Part shown: piece by piece, positions 49,792-58,337 of the stretch
Layout of the letters: each line of letters starts with the position of its first letter
Position numbering within the stretch: the stretch's first letter is position 1
Source of the DNA: Streptomyces sp. ISL-10
Lineage (GTDB): Bacteria > Actinomycetota > Actinomycetes > Streptomycetales > Streptomycetaceae
Assembly: GCF_018614575.1 (NCBI RefSeq)
Contig: NZ_JAGGOJ010000025.1
Location: 55,283-119,282 of the forward strand
DNA length: 64,000 bases
Direction of reading: 5' to 3'
Notes under the pieces: generated by a model
Seen by the model: only the letters and a program-made list of their open reading frames with translations
Told to the model about the DNA's origin: nothing
The model's database searches: none
Translations under genes and position numbers: made by a program

Positions 49792-50802
49792 GTGACCGTC
49801 GTCGGGCCGTTCGGGCTGAGCGTGCGGGACCAGGCTCTTGAGGCCGATGTCCAGACCGGATTGTCGGCTGTCGAGGCGGGCCTGCTCGATGCCACCAAGA
49901 GCGAGGTTCCGTTCATCACGGAGGCCGCGCAGCACCTCGTACGAGCCGGGGGGAAGCGATTCCGCCCGCTGCTCGTGATGCTGACCGCCCAGTTCGGGGA
50001 CCCGCATGCGCCGGGTGTCGTGCCCTCGGCCGTCGTCGTCGAGCTCACCCACCTCGCGACGCTGTACCACGACGACGTGATGGACGAGGCCGACGTGCGG
50101 CGCGGCGTGCCAAGCGCGAACACCCGCTGGGGCAACTCCGTGGCCGTCCTCACCGGCGACTTCCTGTTCGCCCGCGCCTCGCACATCCTGGCCGACCTCG
50201 GCCCGGAGGCCGTGCGCATCCAGGCGGAGGCGTTCGAGCGGCTGGTCACCGGGCAGATCCTGGAGACGGCGGGCCCGCGCGACGGCCGCGACCCGGTGGA
50301 GCACTACCTCGACGTGCTGGCCGGCAAGACCGGCTCGCTGGTCGCCGTGTCCTGCCGCTTCGGCGCGATGATGTCCGGCGCCGACGAGCGCATCGTCGAC
50401 GTCCTCACCCAGTACGGAGAGCGGCTCGGCGTCGCATTCCAGCTCGCCGACGACGTCCTCGACATCGCCTCCGACTCACACGAGTCCGGCAAGTCGCCGG
50501 GCACCGACCTGCGCGAGGGCATTCCGACGCTGCCGGTGCTCCACCTGCGGGCCGCGGCGGAGGCGCACGGCCGCCCCGAGGACCTGGAGCTCCTGGCCCT
50601 GCTCGACGGCGACCTCAGCGACGACGAGCGGCACGCCGAGGTGCTGCGCCGGCTGCGCGAGCACCCGGCGCTGGAGCAGGCCCGGCAGGACTCCGTGCGC
50701 TACGCCGAGGAGGCGCGGGCGATGCTGGGCCCGCTGCCCGACTGCTTCGCGAAGGCGGCGCTCGAGGAGCTGTGCGACGCGGTGGTCCACCGCGCCGGCT
50801 GA
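49792..50802 (+). CDS. Polyprenyl diphosphate synthase for the menaquinone side chain
   Basis: This 336-residue trans-polyprenyl synthase has the first Asp-rich motif DDVMD (Asp94, 95, 98) and the second DDVLD (Asp220, 221, 224), with GGKRFRP for substrate binding. Bulky residues two to five before the first motif set chain length; here LATLY precedes it, consistent with a long product. It elongates geranyl or farnesyl diphosphate with isopentenyl diphosphate. Proximity to nuo and the mqn genes suggests octa- or nonaprenyl supply for MqnP. The exact chain length is not determined. Confidence 0.88.
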   Translation: MTVVGPFGLSVRDQALEADVQTGLSAVEAGLLDATKSEVPFITEAAQHLVRAGGKRFRPLLVMLTAQFGDPHAPGVVPSAVVVELTHLATLYHDDVMDEADVRRGVPSANTRWGNSVAVLTGDFLFARASHILADLGPEAVRIQAEAFERLVTGQILETAGPRDGRDPVEHYLDVLAGKTGSLVAVSCRFGAMMSGADERIVDVLTQYGERLGVAFQLADDVLDIASDSHESGKSPGTDLREGIPTLPVLHLRAAAEAHGRPEDLELLALLDGDLSDDERHAEVLRRLREHPALEQARQDSVRYAEEARAMLGPLPDCFAKAALEELCDAVVHRAG

Positions 50803-50819
50803 CCGGCCCGGACTGCTCG

Positions 50820-50960
50820 ACCCCTGGCGTCCGGTTTCCTCTACGCCTGTCGTCCAGCCCCGGTCCCGTCGGGCCCCTCGTCCCTGCCGTCCGGTTCCTC
50901 GACGCCTGCCGTCCGGCCCTCGACCCCTGCCATCCGGTTCCCTCGACCCCTACGGGTCGG
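50820..50960 (+). repeat. Degenerate 20-25 base tandem repeat after the polyprenyl synthase gene
   Basis: About six imperfect units of the form CTCGACCCCTGCCGTCCGGTT follow the stop codon. The variant CCGGTTTCCTC-AC is shared with the repeat behind mqnA. The remaining gap to 51089 holds a TTGACG (51018-51023) that may be the -35 element of the next gene. Confidence 0.7.
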
Positions 50961-51089
50961 GGGACTTGGGGCCCGGCGGCGTCATACCGGAGGGGTACAC
51001 GGTTTTGCGCCCGCGGGTTGACGCTTCCGCGCGGCCGTTTTGGTCAGATGGTGATGACCACCCGGCCAACCACGGAGGTAGGGCACACC

Positions 51090-52313
51090 ATGGCACCGAA
51101 CGACAGCGCACACTCCACCGATGAGGCCGAGGGCCTCGCCGTGGGGCGCCGCAAGGCCTCCCGCTATCTCGTCCCCTTCGTGGTGGCCGGGGTGGCGGCG
51201 GGGACCATCGGGCTCGTCCCGGCGCTCGCCGACTCCGGTGACCCCGATCTGCCGAAGATCACCGCGCAGGAGCTGATCGAGAAGATCGCCGCGTCCGACA
51301 CCGAGCAGCTCTCCGGCACCGTGAAGATCACCACCGACCTCGGGCTCCCCGCGCTCGACGCGCTGGGCGGCTCCCTGGCGGGAGCGGCCGCCGGCGAGAA
51401 CGGCACGGGATCCTCCGCCGACCCGCAGGCCCAGCTGGCCGAACTCGCCTCGGGCACGCACACGCTGCGGATCGCCGCCGACGGCCCCGACCGGCAGAAG
51501 ATCTCCGTCCTGCGGGACTCGGACGAGTACAGCCTCATCCACAACGGCGACGATGTGTGGGGCTACGACAGCGCCTCGAACGAGGTCTTCCACGCCGAGG
51601 GCGACGGCACGCGCAAGGACTCCGGCAAGCGGGAGAAGCGCCCCGAGGATCTGCCGGCCACGCCGAAGGAGCTCGCGGACGAGGTGCTGAAGGCGTCGGA
51701 GGGCACCACGTCGATCACCGTCGGCGGCACGGCCAAGGTGGCCGGCCGGGACGCGTACAAGCTGGTCGTCAAGCCGGAGCAGAAGGGCTCGACGGTCGGT
51801 GCGGTCACCATCGCGGTGGACGCGAGGACCGGCACTCCGCTGAAGTTCACCCTGACACCGAGCAGCGGCGGCAAGGCCGTTGTCGACGCGGGCTTCACCA
51901 AGGTCGACTTCTCCCGGCCCGCCGCGTCGACCTTCGACTTCACCCCGCCCAAGGGGGCGAAGGTGACGGAGGAGGATGCCGGCGAGACGGTGGGCGAGGA
52001 GCACGCGCGCGAGGAGTTCGAGGGTGGCCCCGAGCACTTCGCCGGACCGGAGGTCATCGGCGAGGGCTGGACGTCCATCGCCAAAATCGAGGCGCCCGGC
52101 GGGGCGGACGCCAAGGCTCCGGAGAAGGGCGATGTCCCGGCCGAGGCCCAGCAGTTCATGGACGCGCTCGGCGACAAGGTCACCGGCAAGTTCGGCTCGG
52201 GCACCGTCTTCAGCACCCGCCTGGTGAACGCCCTGATGACGGACGACGGCACGGTCTACGTCGGTGCGGTCACCAAGGACGCCCTGGTGAAGGCCGCCAA
52301 CGAGGACAGCTGA
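51090..52313 (+). CDS. LolA-like/DUF2092-type membrane-anchored lipid carrier homologue
   Basis: This 407-residue protein has one N-terminal transmembrane or signal segment (about 26-46, YLVPFVVAGVAAGTIGLVPA) and then an extracellular region of the LolA/LppX type. Beta-rich segments such as GTHTLRIAADGPDRQKISVL, YSLIHNGDDVWGYDSASNE and AYKLVVKPEQKGSTVGAVTI alternate with helices. The fold holds hydrophobic ligands in Gram-negative relatives. In Streptomyces it often precedes an ABC exporter, but the strand changes here. Substrate unknown. GGAGG lies 11 bases before ATG 51090. Confidence 0.75.
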   Translation: MAPNDSAHSTDEAEGLAVGRRKASRYLVPFVVAGVAAGTIGLVPALADSGDPDLPKITAQELIEKIAASDTEQLSGTVKITTDLGLPALDALGGSLAGAAAGENGTGSSADPQAQLAELASGTHTLRIAADGPDRQKISVLRDSDEYSLIHNGDDVWGYDSASNEVFHAEGDGTRKDSGKREKRPEDLPATPKELADEVLKASEGTTSITVGGTAKVAGRDAYKLVVKPEQKGSTVGAVTIAVDARTGTPLKFTLTPSSGGKAVVDAGFTKVDFSRPAASTFDFTPPKGAKVTEEDAGETVGEEHAREEFEGGPEHFAGPEVIGEGWTSIAKIEAPGGADAKAPEKGDVPAEAQQFMDALGDKVTGKFGSGTVFSTRLVNALMTDDGTVYVGAVTKDALVKAANEDS

Positions 52314-52330
52314 ACCAAAGCAGGTCGTGA

Positions 52331-52359
52331 GCCCCGCCGTACGCTGCGTACGGCGGGGC
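52331..52359. terminator. Bidirectional terminator between convergent genes
   Basis: GCCCCGCCGTAC and its complement (52348-52359) form a perfect 12-base stem with a 5-base loop, 17 bases after the LolA-like gene stop. It sits between convergent genes and can serve both. Confidence 0.8.
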
Positions 52360-52437
52360 GCTTGCCATCGGCGAGGACGTCAGCGCGGGCCTGCCTCACC
52401 GGCCCGCCTCGGCGGTCGTGTCCTCGGCCCGGTGCCG

Positions 52438-53754
52438 TCAGAAGGTGAGCCTCCAGCTGTCGATGTAACCCGTGTCGTATCGGGCGACGTCCTGCACTCG
52501 CAGCTTCCATGCGCCGTTGGCCGCTTCGGACGAGGCGTCCACCGTGTAGGTCGTGATGACGTTGTCGGCCGAGTCGCTGCTGCTGGAGTTCTTCAGCCGG
52601 TACGCGGTCCCGTCCGGCGCGACGAGGTCGATCACCAAGTCGCCCCGCCAGGTGTGCTTGATGTCCACGCCGACCTTGAGCGCGGCCGGGGCATTGCCCG
52701 AGCGGCCCGATACGGTCAGGGCCGAGGTGACGGCGGCTCCCGCGTCCGGGACGGCCACGTCGGCGGTGCTCTCGTAGAAGTCACCGGGCGGGACGGTCGT
52801 GCCGGCCGACAGGGTCCAGATCGCGTGGGCGACGGCGTCGCTGTTGCGGTCCAGCGCGGTGTCGTTGATGTTCGACGTCGTGTCGCACGAGGAGTGGTAG
52901 CAGCGGTCGAAGGCCTGGCCGGCGGTGCCGCCCCACTTCTGCGCCTGGGCGCTCGTCTTCGTCCTGCTCGCGCCGGTGAACAGGCCGCCGACCGGTATGC
53001 CCGCGTTCTTGAACGACGCGTGGTCGGAGCGGCCGTCGCCCTCGGTCTCGATCTCCGTCGCGACGCCGAGTCCGGCGAAGTAGTCCTTGAAGGTCTTCTC
53101 GATCACCGGGTCGTCGTCGTAGACGAAGTAGCCGGGGTTCGGCGAGCCGATCATGTCGAAGTTCAGATAGCCGGAGATCTTCGAACGCTCCGTCGACGGC
53201 AGGTTGTTCACGTAGTGCCGTGAGCCGACGAGGCCCAGCTCCTCCGCACCCCACCAACCGAAGCGCAGGTGCTTCGCGGGCTGGAGCTGTGCGCGGGAGA
53301 CGGCGAGCGCGGTCTCCAGCACGGCGGCCGAGCCGGATCCGTTGTCGTTGATGCCCGCGCCCGAGCCGACCGAGTCGAGGTGGGCGCCGGCCATGACCGT
53401 CTGGTTGGCGTCGCCGCCCGGCCAGTCGGCGATCAGGTTGTAGCCCGTCGTGCCGTTGTACGTGAACTGCTGGAGGGACGTGGTGAATCCGGCCGCGTCC
53501 AGCTTCGCCTTCACGAAGTCGACGGAGGCCTTGTAGCCGGGCCTGCCGTGCGCCCGGTTACCGCCGTTGGCGGTGGCGATGGACTGGAGTTCGTTGAGAT
53601 GCGCCTTGACGTTGGCGAGCGGTATGTCCGGCGCGGCGAGGGCGGCCGCGGGTCCGCTCGGTGCGGCGGTCGCCGCCTGTGCGCCGCCGGCGAGCAGCCC
53701 GGCGAGGGCGAAGGCGGCGGCCGCGAGCGTGCGTCTGGGAACGGAGAGGTTCAT
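52438..53754 (-). CDS. Secreted M28 aminopeptidase with P-domain
   Basis: This 438-residue protein has a signal peptide (to about ATAAPS) and an M28 zinc peptidase domain. The two-metal site is visible as His in AGAHLDSV, Asp in INDNGSG, the EE pair in GAEELGL, Asp in LNFDMIG and His in CYHSSCD. A C-terminal proprotein-convertase P-domain follows from about residue 340. It closely resembles the S. griseus aminopeptidase, which removes large hydrophobic N-terminal residues, so an exported nutrient-scavenging role fits. A BldD-type box lies upstream. Confidence 0.93.
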   Translation of the reverse strand: MNLSVPRRTLAAAAFALAGLLAGGAQAATAAPSGPAAALAAPDIPLANVKAHLNELQSIATANGGNRAHGRPGYKASVDFVKAKLDAAGFTTSLQQFTYNGTTGYNLIADWPGGDANQTVMAGAHLDSVGSGAGINDNGSGSAAVLETALAVSRAQLQPAKHLRFGWWGAEELGLVGSRHYVNNLPSTERSKISGYLNFDMIGSPNPGYFVYDDDPVIEKTFKDYFAGLGVATEIETEGDGRSDHASFKNAGIPVGGLFTGASRTKTSAQAQKWGGTAGQAFDRCYHSSCDTTSNINDTALDRNSDAVAHAIWTLSAGTTVPPGDFYESTADVAVPDAGAAVTSALTVSGRSGNAPAALKVGVDIKHTWRGDLVIDLVAPDGTAYRLKNSSSSDSADNVITTYTVDASSEAANGAWKLRVQDVARYDTGYIDSWRLTF

Positions 53755-53840
53755 GTGGGGGCTCCGGATTCCGTACGGGGATGAGACGGAACGTGCGTGA
53801 CGCCCCGGACCGGCGGGGCCCGGGGCGCTGGAGCTGGATG

Positions 53841-53878
53841 TGCGCTGCGCGTGTGCTGTGCGTGTGCTGTGCGTGCTG
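53841..53878 (-). repeat. 11-base tandem repeat in the aminopeptidase leader
   Basis: The unit TGTGCTGTGCG occurs in two exact copies (53852 and 53863), with a diverged copy before and a partial copy after. It lies about 90 to 125 bases upstream of the aminopeptidase start, inside the probable leader. Confidence 0.75.
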
Positions 53879-53895
53879 AATGGTCAGTGAGAGGT

Positions 53896-53908
53896 TGACA
53901 CACCGTCA
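53896..53908 (-). promoter_or_regulatory. BldD-box-like palindrome upstream of the M28 gene
   Basis: TGACACACCGTCA fits the BldD consensus TNAC-N5-GTNA exactly and extends to TTGAC-N5-GTCAA (53895-53909). The minus-strand TTGACG within it could be the -35 element. The rest of the 253-base gap shows no gene. Confidence 0.45.
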
Positions 53909-54007
53909 AGAGCGGGATCCGGACACGTACGTTCGCATGGCGAACGGTTGAATTCCCCTCAAGTGCCCCTCGGCGCGCTCAATCGCCCCCGCCCCCTTTG
54001 AATCCCC

Positions 54008-54457
54008 TTACTGGACGCAGAATTCGTTGCCTTCCGGGTCTGCCATCACCACCCACTCCCCGCCCTGCTCCCTCACCTCCCGTACGACGGTCGCCCCGAG
54101 CCGCCGCAGCCGCTCCGACTCCGCGTCCTTCGTGCCGGGCGCGGCGTGCACGTCGATGTGGATCCGGTTCTTCACGGTCTTCGCCTCCGGGACGCGCTGG
54201 AAGAGGATGCGCCGCCCCAGTCCGGCGCCGCTGTTCTCGTCGTACGGGTCGTCCGGATGGCGGACGGCGGCCAGATCGCGCCATGCGCGCCGGCCGTGCC
54301 GTTCCGCGGTGGCCTCGACCGGCGCGCCCCCGTGCGCGAGGACCTGCTCGATCAGCCGGCTGTGGTCCTCGACGAGATAGCCGAGGGCGTCGGCCCAGAA
54401 GTCCGCCTGCGCGTGCGGGTCGGCTGCGTCGACCACGAGTTTCCAGTGCAGTGTCAT
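54008..54457 (-). CDS. VOC/glyoxalase-like protein
   Basis: This 149-residue protein has paired beta-alpha-beta-beta-beta modules of the vicinal oxygen chelate superfamily, Glyoxalase_6 type. It begins HWKLVVDAADPHAQADFWAD and ends WVVMADPEGNEFCVQ, with KNRIHIDVHA in the middle. Metal or substrate is unknown, and many relatives are resistance or dioxygenase-like. The ATG at 54455-54457 has no ribosome binding site and lies eight bases after TATAAC, implying a leaderless message from a promoter that overlaps that of the CGNR gene. Confidence 0.85.
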   Translation of the reverse strand: MTLHWKLVVDAADPHAQADFWADALGYLVEDHSRLIEQVLAHGGAPVEATAERHGRRAWRDLAAVRHPDDPYDENSGAGLGRRILFQRVPEAKTVKNRIHIDVHAAPGTKDAESERLRRLGATVVREVREQGGEWVVMADPEGNEFCVQ

Positions 54458-54479
54458 GGTAACCGGTTATAGTGGTTAC
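54458..54479. promoter_or_regulatory. 22-base region with overlapping divergent leaderless promoters and operator
   Basis: Only 22 bases separate the two start codons. The plus-strand -10 element TATAGT (54468-54473) ends six bases before GTG 54480, and the minus-strand -10 element TATAAC (54466-54471) lies eight bases before ATG 54457. GTAACC (54459-54464) and GGTTAC (54474-54479) form perfect arms around both elements. A bound repressor would block both genes, and RNA polymerases could not occupy both at once. Confidence 0.7.
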
Positions 54480-55097
54480 GTGGGTGAGGCTGCAACGGAA
54501 ACGCCGGGAGTGCTCCTGCGGACAGCGGAGGATCGCCCCTACCGCTTCGACGCGGGGGCGCTGTGCCTGGAGCTGCTGACCACCGGGGGGCCGGGGGACT
54601 TCGCGCGCTACGAGGTGCTCGATGAGCCGGGCAGCCTGCTGCGCTGGGTGGCGGCCAGCCGCCTGCCCGGGGGTCTTCGCCTGGACGTCGACGAGGCCGC
54701 GGTCGCCCAGGCCAGGCGGCTGAGGGACGCGCTGTGGCGGATGGCCGGCGCCCGGGTGCACTCCTGCGATCCCGACCCGGCCGACGTGTCGACGGTCAAC
54801 GCGGCCGCCGCCGAGCCGCCTCTGGTCTTCGGCATCGCCGGCGACGGATCACGGCAGTGGGCACCGGGCCGGGCCTGTGTGGCCCAGCTGCTGTCGACCG
54901 TCGCGCGCGACGCCGTGGAGCTGTTCACCGGGCCGTACGCGCACCGCGTCCGCGAGTGCGCGGCGCCCGACTGCCATCTGCTCTTCGTCGACACCTCGCG
55001 CCCGGGCCGCCGCCGCTGGTGCGCGATGGAGCACTGCGGCAACCGCAACAAGGTCCGGGCGCACCGCGCCCGTCAGGCCATGGGAGACGGATCATGA
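54480..55097 (+). CDS. CGNR zinc-finger (ABATE) regulator-like protein
   Basis: This 205-residue protein has an N-terminal ABATE-type domain and a C-terminal CGNR zinc finger: Cys in ECAAPDCHLLFVDTS, Cys in RRWCAMEHCGNR and a final Arg-rich helix, NKVRAHRARQ. The family is predicted to bind DNA or stress-related nucleic acids. It may repress its own promoter through the inverted repeat at 54459-54479. The GTG start is fixed by the leaderless promoter. The stop overlaps the following SRPBCC gene (ATGA). Confidence 0.88.
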   Translation: MGEAATETPGVLLRTAEDRPYRFDAGALCLELLTTGGPGDFARYEVLDEPGSLLRWVAASRLPGGLRLDVDEAAVAQARRLRDALWRMAGARVHSCDPDPADVSTVNAAAAEPPLVFGIAGDGSRQWAPGRACVAQLLSTVARDAVELFTGPYAHRVRECAAPDCHLLFVDTSRPGRRRWCAMEHCGNRNKVRAHRARQAMGDGS

Positions 55098-55502
55098 CCA
55101 CCGGACTGACCAAGGACGCGGGCTGGGAGATCGGCGTCTTCAGGACGCTGCCCCTGCCGCCCGCCGCCGTATGGGACTTCATCGCGAGCGCCGAGGGAGT
55201 GGCGCTGTGGTTGGGCGAGGGCGTCCGGCTGCCCACGCGGAAGGGAGAGGCGTACGAGACGGCCGACGGCATTCACGGGCGAGGTCCGCTCCTACCGTCC
55301 CGGCGACCGCATCCGCGTGACCTATGGCACGAGCACCGTGCAGGTCGCCGTCTCCGCCGCCCGGTCGGGGAACGGGGCGGTGCTCCGCTTCCACCAGGAG
55401 CGCATGGCCGGCGCGGAGGAGCGCGAGCGCCGCAGGGCGCACTGGCAGGCGGTGGCCACCGGCGTGATGGCGGCGCTGTGGGTGGAGGAAGGCCGGGCAT
55501 GA
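55094..55502 (+). pseudogene. Frameshifted SRPBCC/AHSA1-like gene
   Basis: The frame from ATG 55094 encodes the SRPBCC opening GWEIGVFRTLPLPPAAVWDF and reaches ETADGIHGRG. The family sequence then continues in another frame as TGEVRSYRPGDRIRVTYGTS through VMAALWVEEGRA to a stop at 55500-55502. One extra T near 55272 explains the shift; without it the junction reads DGITGEV. The intact product would be about 135 residues, likely a ligand-binding START-like protein coupled to the CGNR gene. A sequencing error is possible. Confidence 0.75.
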
Positions 55503-55586
55503 CCGGACGGCCGGCGCGGTGTCTGACGGACGGTATGCGACAGACGTCACGCCTTGGGGAGTCTGCTCCCGGTTTAACGTGGGGGG

Positions 55587-55952
55587 ATGGACGCTTCGCC
55601 CTTCAGCGGGCCACCCGGCTGCCCACTGGTCGGCGTGGCCGCCACCTACATGCCCCGGCTCTCGGAATTCGCCTTCGAGCCGGGGCTCGTCGCGGCCGTC
55701 GATCAGCACGCCGCAGCCGTCCGGGACCTTCTTGTGACGCTGGTGCCGGGCCAGCGCCGCGCCGGATCGCCGCCGCGCCGCGAGGAGCGGTTCGACAAGG
55801 TGCGGCGCGAGGATCTCGCGGACTACGTCCTGGGGTTCACCGACTGGCTGACGGAGATCGACTGGTTGGAGCCGGTCGGCTACGACTTCGCCACCCTGCG
55901 GCTGACGGCGGTGTGCTGGCTGATCCGTGAGCACGATCTGCTCGCGACCTGA
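55587..55952 (+). CDS. Conserved hypothetical protein (DUF6401-like)
   Basis: This 121-residue soluble protein is mostly helical, with MPRLSEFAFEPGLVAAVDQH and the C-terminal FATLRLTAVCWLIREHDLLA. It resembles the Streptomyces DUF6401 group from memory, whose function is unknown. TAACGT (55575-55580) followed by six G residues and ATG gives a TANNNT-N6 leaderless arrangement, though the G run could also act as a ribosome binding site. A terminator follows 15 bases after the stop. Confidence 0.65.
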   Translation: MDASPFSGPPGCPLVGVAATYMPRLSEFAFEPGLVAAVDQHAAAVRDLLVTLVPGQRRAGSPPRREERFDKVRREDLADYVLGFTDWLTEIDWLEPVGYDFATLRLTAVCWLIREHDLLAT

Positions 55953-55967
55953 GACGACCGAAGAAAA

Positions 55968-56003
55968 ACCGGACCCGGACGGCGACTGCCGACCGGGTCC
56001 GGT
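55968..56003. terminator. Bidirectional terminator
   Basis: ACCGGACCCGG at 55968-55978 pairs with its complement at 55993-56003. AAGAAAAA precedes it and CTTCTC follows, so each strand has a pyrimidine-rich tail. It separates the convergent genes ending at 55952 and 56045. Confidence 0.85.
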
Positions 56004-56044
56004 CTTCTCGCAGGTGTCGAGCGGGGCGTACGGACCGGCAGGCG

Positions 56045-56917
56045 TCACATCGGGTCGCGGCCGGTTCCGGTGCCGGGGCCCATGTCCTCCTCGCCGCGGC
56101 CCATGTCCCTGTCGCGTCCCATCTCCCTGCCGCCCATCCGGCTCCCACCGGTACGGCCGGGCCGGCGCTCGGTGACGGGCTGCCCGGCTGCGGCGTCCGC
56201 GCGTCCGCGCTGGTAGGCGGTGAGGGTATCCCTGGCGCGGCCGGACTCGGCCTCCGCCGTCGCCAGCCAGCGTTCCCAGCGCTCACGCATCGGGTTGATG
56301 AGACCACCGCCGACGCCGACGATCAGGATGCCCGCCATGGCTGCGAGCACGGCGATGAGGACGGGACCGGTGACCGCCGTCGCGATCTGCGCCTGGCTGA
56401 GCGCGGCGATGACGCCGAGCGCGACGATGAAGCCCCAGGCCACGGTGGCGAGCACCCGGCCGTACGAGGTCTCGCCGAGGGCGCCCTGGATGATGTCGCG
56501 GACGGCGCGGGCGATGGCCATGGCGACGACGACGATGACACAGGCGATGATCGCCTTCGGGATCCACGAGACGATGCCGTTGATCATCGTGCTCACCGGG
56601 TTGGGTCCGAAGACGCCGAAGCCCAGCTGCAGGGCGATCAGCATGACCGCGTAGAAGAGGATTCTGCTGATGATGCCGGTGGCGTCGTACTTCGCATTCC
56701 TCAGGTTGTTCGATATGCCGCTGCGCTCGGCCATGCGCTCGAAGCCGACTTTGCGCAGGAGGCGATCGGCGACCTTGGCGATCGCCTTGGCGATGAGCCA
56801 GCCGATGATCAGGATCGCCAGGAAGGCGACGAACTTCGGGATGAACTTGGCCACTGCGGACCACGCGTCGGTGATCCCCTGGCCGAAGTTGATCGAAAGT
56901 GCGAGGGGTTGGGACAT
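56045..56917 (-). CDS. TM-helix-repeat membrane protein (CmpX-like)
   Basis: This 290-residue protein has five hydrophobic helices, of which the first (FIPKFVAFLAILIIGWLIAK) and the repeated pattern after it match the conserved TM helix repeat (CmpX/MscS-related) family. The motif DRLLRKVGFERMAERSG lies between helices. The C-terminal 80 residues are hydrophilic and rich in Arg, Gly and Met repeats (MGGREMGRDRDMGRGEEDMG). Relatives influence envelope stress; channel activity is unproven. Confidence 0.8.
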   Translation of the reverse strand: MSQPLALSINFGQGITDAWSAVAKFIPKFVAFLAILIIGWLIAKAIAKVADRLLRKVGFERMAERSGISNNLRNAKYDATGIISRILFYAVMLIALQLGFGVFGPNPVSTMINGIVSWIPKAIIACVIVVVAMAIARAVRDIIQGALGETSYGRVLATVAWGFIVALGVIAALSQAQIATAVTGPVLIAVLAAMAGILIVGVGGGLINPMRERWERWLATAEAESGRARDTLTAYQRGRADAAAGQPVTERRPGRTGGSRMGGREMGRDRDMGRGEEDMGPGTGTGRDPM

Positions 56918-57087
56918 GACGCACTCGCTCCGCTCTCTGTTTCACGGTCCGTAGGACCGGGCCTGGTCTTCCGGTGGTAGCACCGGTTCACCGGGGGCGG
57001 CCTGCGCCCAGAGGCGGAGCTGAGCCGTTCGAGTGGTGATTGCGTTCTGCTGGGCGTGTCCTGTTGTGCCGGCCCGGCCGGGCCGAC

Positions 57088-58224
57088 TCAGATGGCCCGC
57101 TCGGGCTGCGACTCGGGGCAGGGGGCGACCGCGGCGGTCGCGGTGCCCTCGCGGGCGGGTTCCTCGACCAAACCGGTCGTCGAGGCGTCGGGACCGGTTG
57201 TCGCGGCGGGGCCGGTCGTCGAGGCGTCGGGACCGGTTGTCGCGGCGGGACCGTGCGTCCCGGCGGGACCGCCGTCGGCCGCGGGTGACCGCCTGGCGGA
57301 CTGCGCGGCCTCGGCTGCGAGGCGCAGGGCACGCGCCTTCGTCCGGCGGGCGGTCCGCAGCGCGTCCCACGTCAGGCACGTCAGGGCCAGCCACACCAGC
57401 GCGAACCCGGCCCACCGCTCGGCGGGCATCGCCTCGTGGAAGTACAGGACGCCCAGCAGGAACTGGAACATCGGCGCCAGATACTGCAGCAGGCCCAGCG
57501 TCGACAGCGGCACCCGGATGGCCGCGGCCCCGAAGCAGACCAGCGGCGCGGCCGTCACCACACCCGTCGCGGCGAGCAGTGCCGCATGGCCGCCGCCGTG
57601 GAAGCCGAAGGTCAAGGAGCCGTTCGCGCCCAGCCACAGCAGGAAGCCGAGCGCCGGCAGGAACTGGATCGCCGTCTCCGCCGCCAGCGACTCCAGGCCG
57701 CCGATGTTCACCTTCTTCTTCACCAGCCCGTACGTGGCGAAGGAGAACGCCAGCGTCAGCGAGATCCACGGCGGCCTGCCGTAGCCGACCGCCAGCACCA
57801 GCACCGCGGCGAAGCCGATCCCCACGGCGGCCCACTGCGCGGGCCGCAGCCGTTCCTTCAGCAGCACGACGCCCATGGCGATGGTGACCAGGGGGTTGAT
57901 GAAGTAGCCGAGCGAGGCCTCGACGACCTGGCCGGCGTTCACGGCCCAGATGTAGAGGCCCCAGTTGACGGTGATCACCGCCGCCGCGAGGGAGATCAGC
58001 GCCAGCTTGCGGGGCTGCCTGACCAGTTCGCGGACCCAGCCCCACTGCTTCAGGGCCAGCAGCGCGACCGCGACGACGGCCAGCGACCACACCATCCGGT
58101 GGGCGAGGATCTCCAGCGCTCCGGACGGCTTGAGCAGCGGCCAGAAAAGGGGGACCAGGCCCCACATGCCGTAGGCGCCGATCCCGTACAGCAGCCCTGT
58201 CCGCTGGTCGTTCTCCGACTTCAC
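57088..58224 (-). CDS. rarD: RarD-like EamA transporter
   Basis: This 378-residue protein has ten hydrophobic helices with the RarD signatures GIGAYGMWGLVPLFWPLL and WAVNAGQVVEASLGYFINPL. RarD proteins are DMT-family exporters of unsettled substrate, named for chloramphenicol sensitivity. The GTG at 58222-58224 follows GGAGGGG. The tail adds about 75 residues, including two copies of a GPxxTTGPDASTT unit. It lies 113 bases after the NAD(P)-binding gene on the same strand. Confidence 0.9.
   Translation of the reverse strand: MKSENDQRTGLLYGIGAYGMWGLVPLFWPLLKPSGALEILAHRMVWSLAVVAVALLALKQWGWVRELVRQPRKLALISLAAAVITVNWGLYIWAVNAGQVVEASLGYFINPLVTIAMGVVLLKERLRPAQWAAVGIGFAAVLVLAVGYGRPPWISLTLAFSFATYGLVKKKVNIGGLESLAAETAIQFLPALGFLLWLGANGSLTFGFHGGGHAALLAATGVVTAAPLVCFGAAAIRVPLSTLGLLQYLAPMFQFLLGVLYFHEAMPAERWAGFALVWLALTCLTWDALRTARRTKARALRLAAEAAQSARRSPAADGGPAGTHGPAATTGPDASTTGPAATTGPDASTTGLVEEPAREGTATAAVAPCPESQPERAI
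57173..57250 (-). repeat. 39-base tandem repeat in the rarD tail
   Basis: Two nearly identical 39-base copies start at 57173 and 57212, and each contains two related half-units. They encode Thr/Gly/Pro-rich repeats at the cytosolic C-terminus and are likely to vary in number. Confidence 0.85.
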
Positions 58225-58282
58225 TGCCCCTCCTGCCCTGCGCACGCGTTCCCTGAAGAAGGTACGCGTGCCAAGGCGGGAT

Positions 58283-58312
58283 GTCATGTCCGTATTGCCA
58301 AACGGTCATGAC
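58283..58312. promoter_or_regulatory. Inverted repeat upstream of rarD
   Basis: GTCATGTCCGT and ACGGTCATGAC pair at ten of eleven positions around an 8-base spacer, 58 bases before the rarD start and 25 bases after the stop of the preceding gene. It could be an operator or a terminator; no T-run follows. Confidence 0.4.
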
Positions 58313-58337
58313 GGATCGTGTCCCACCGGGGGTGAGG

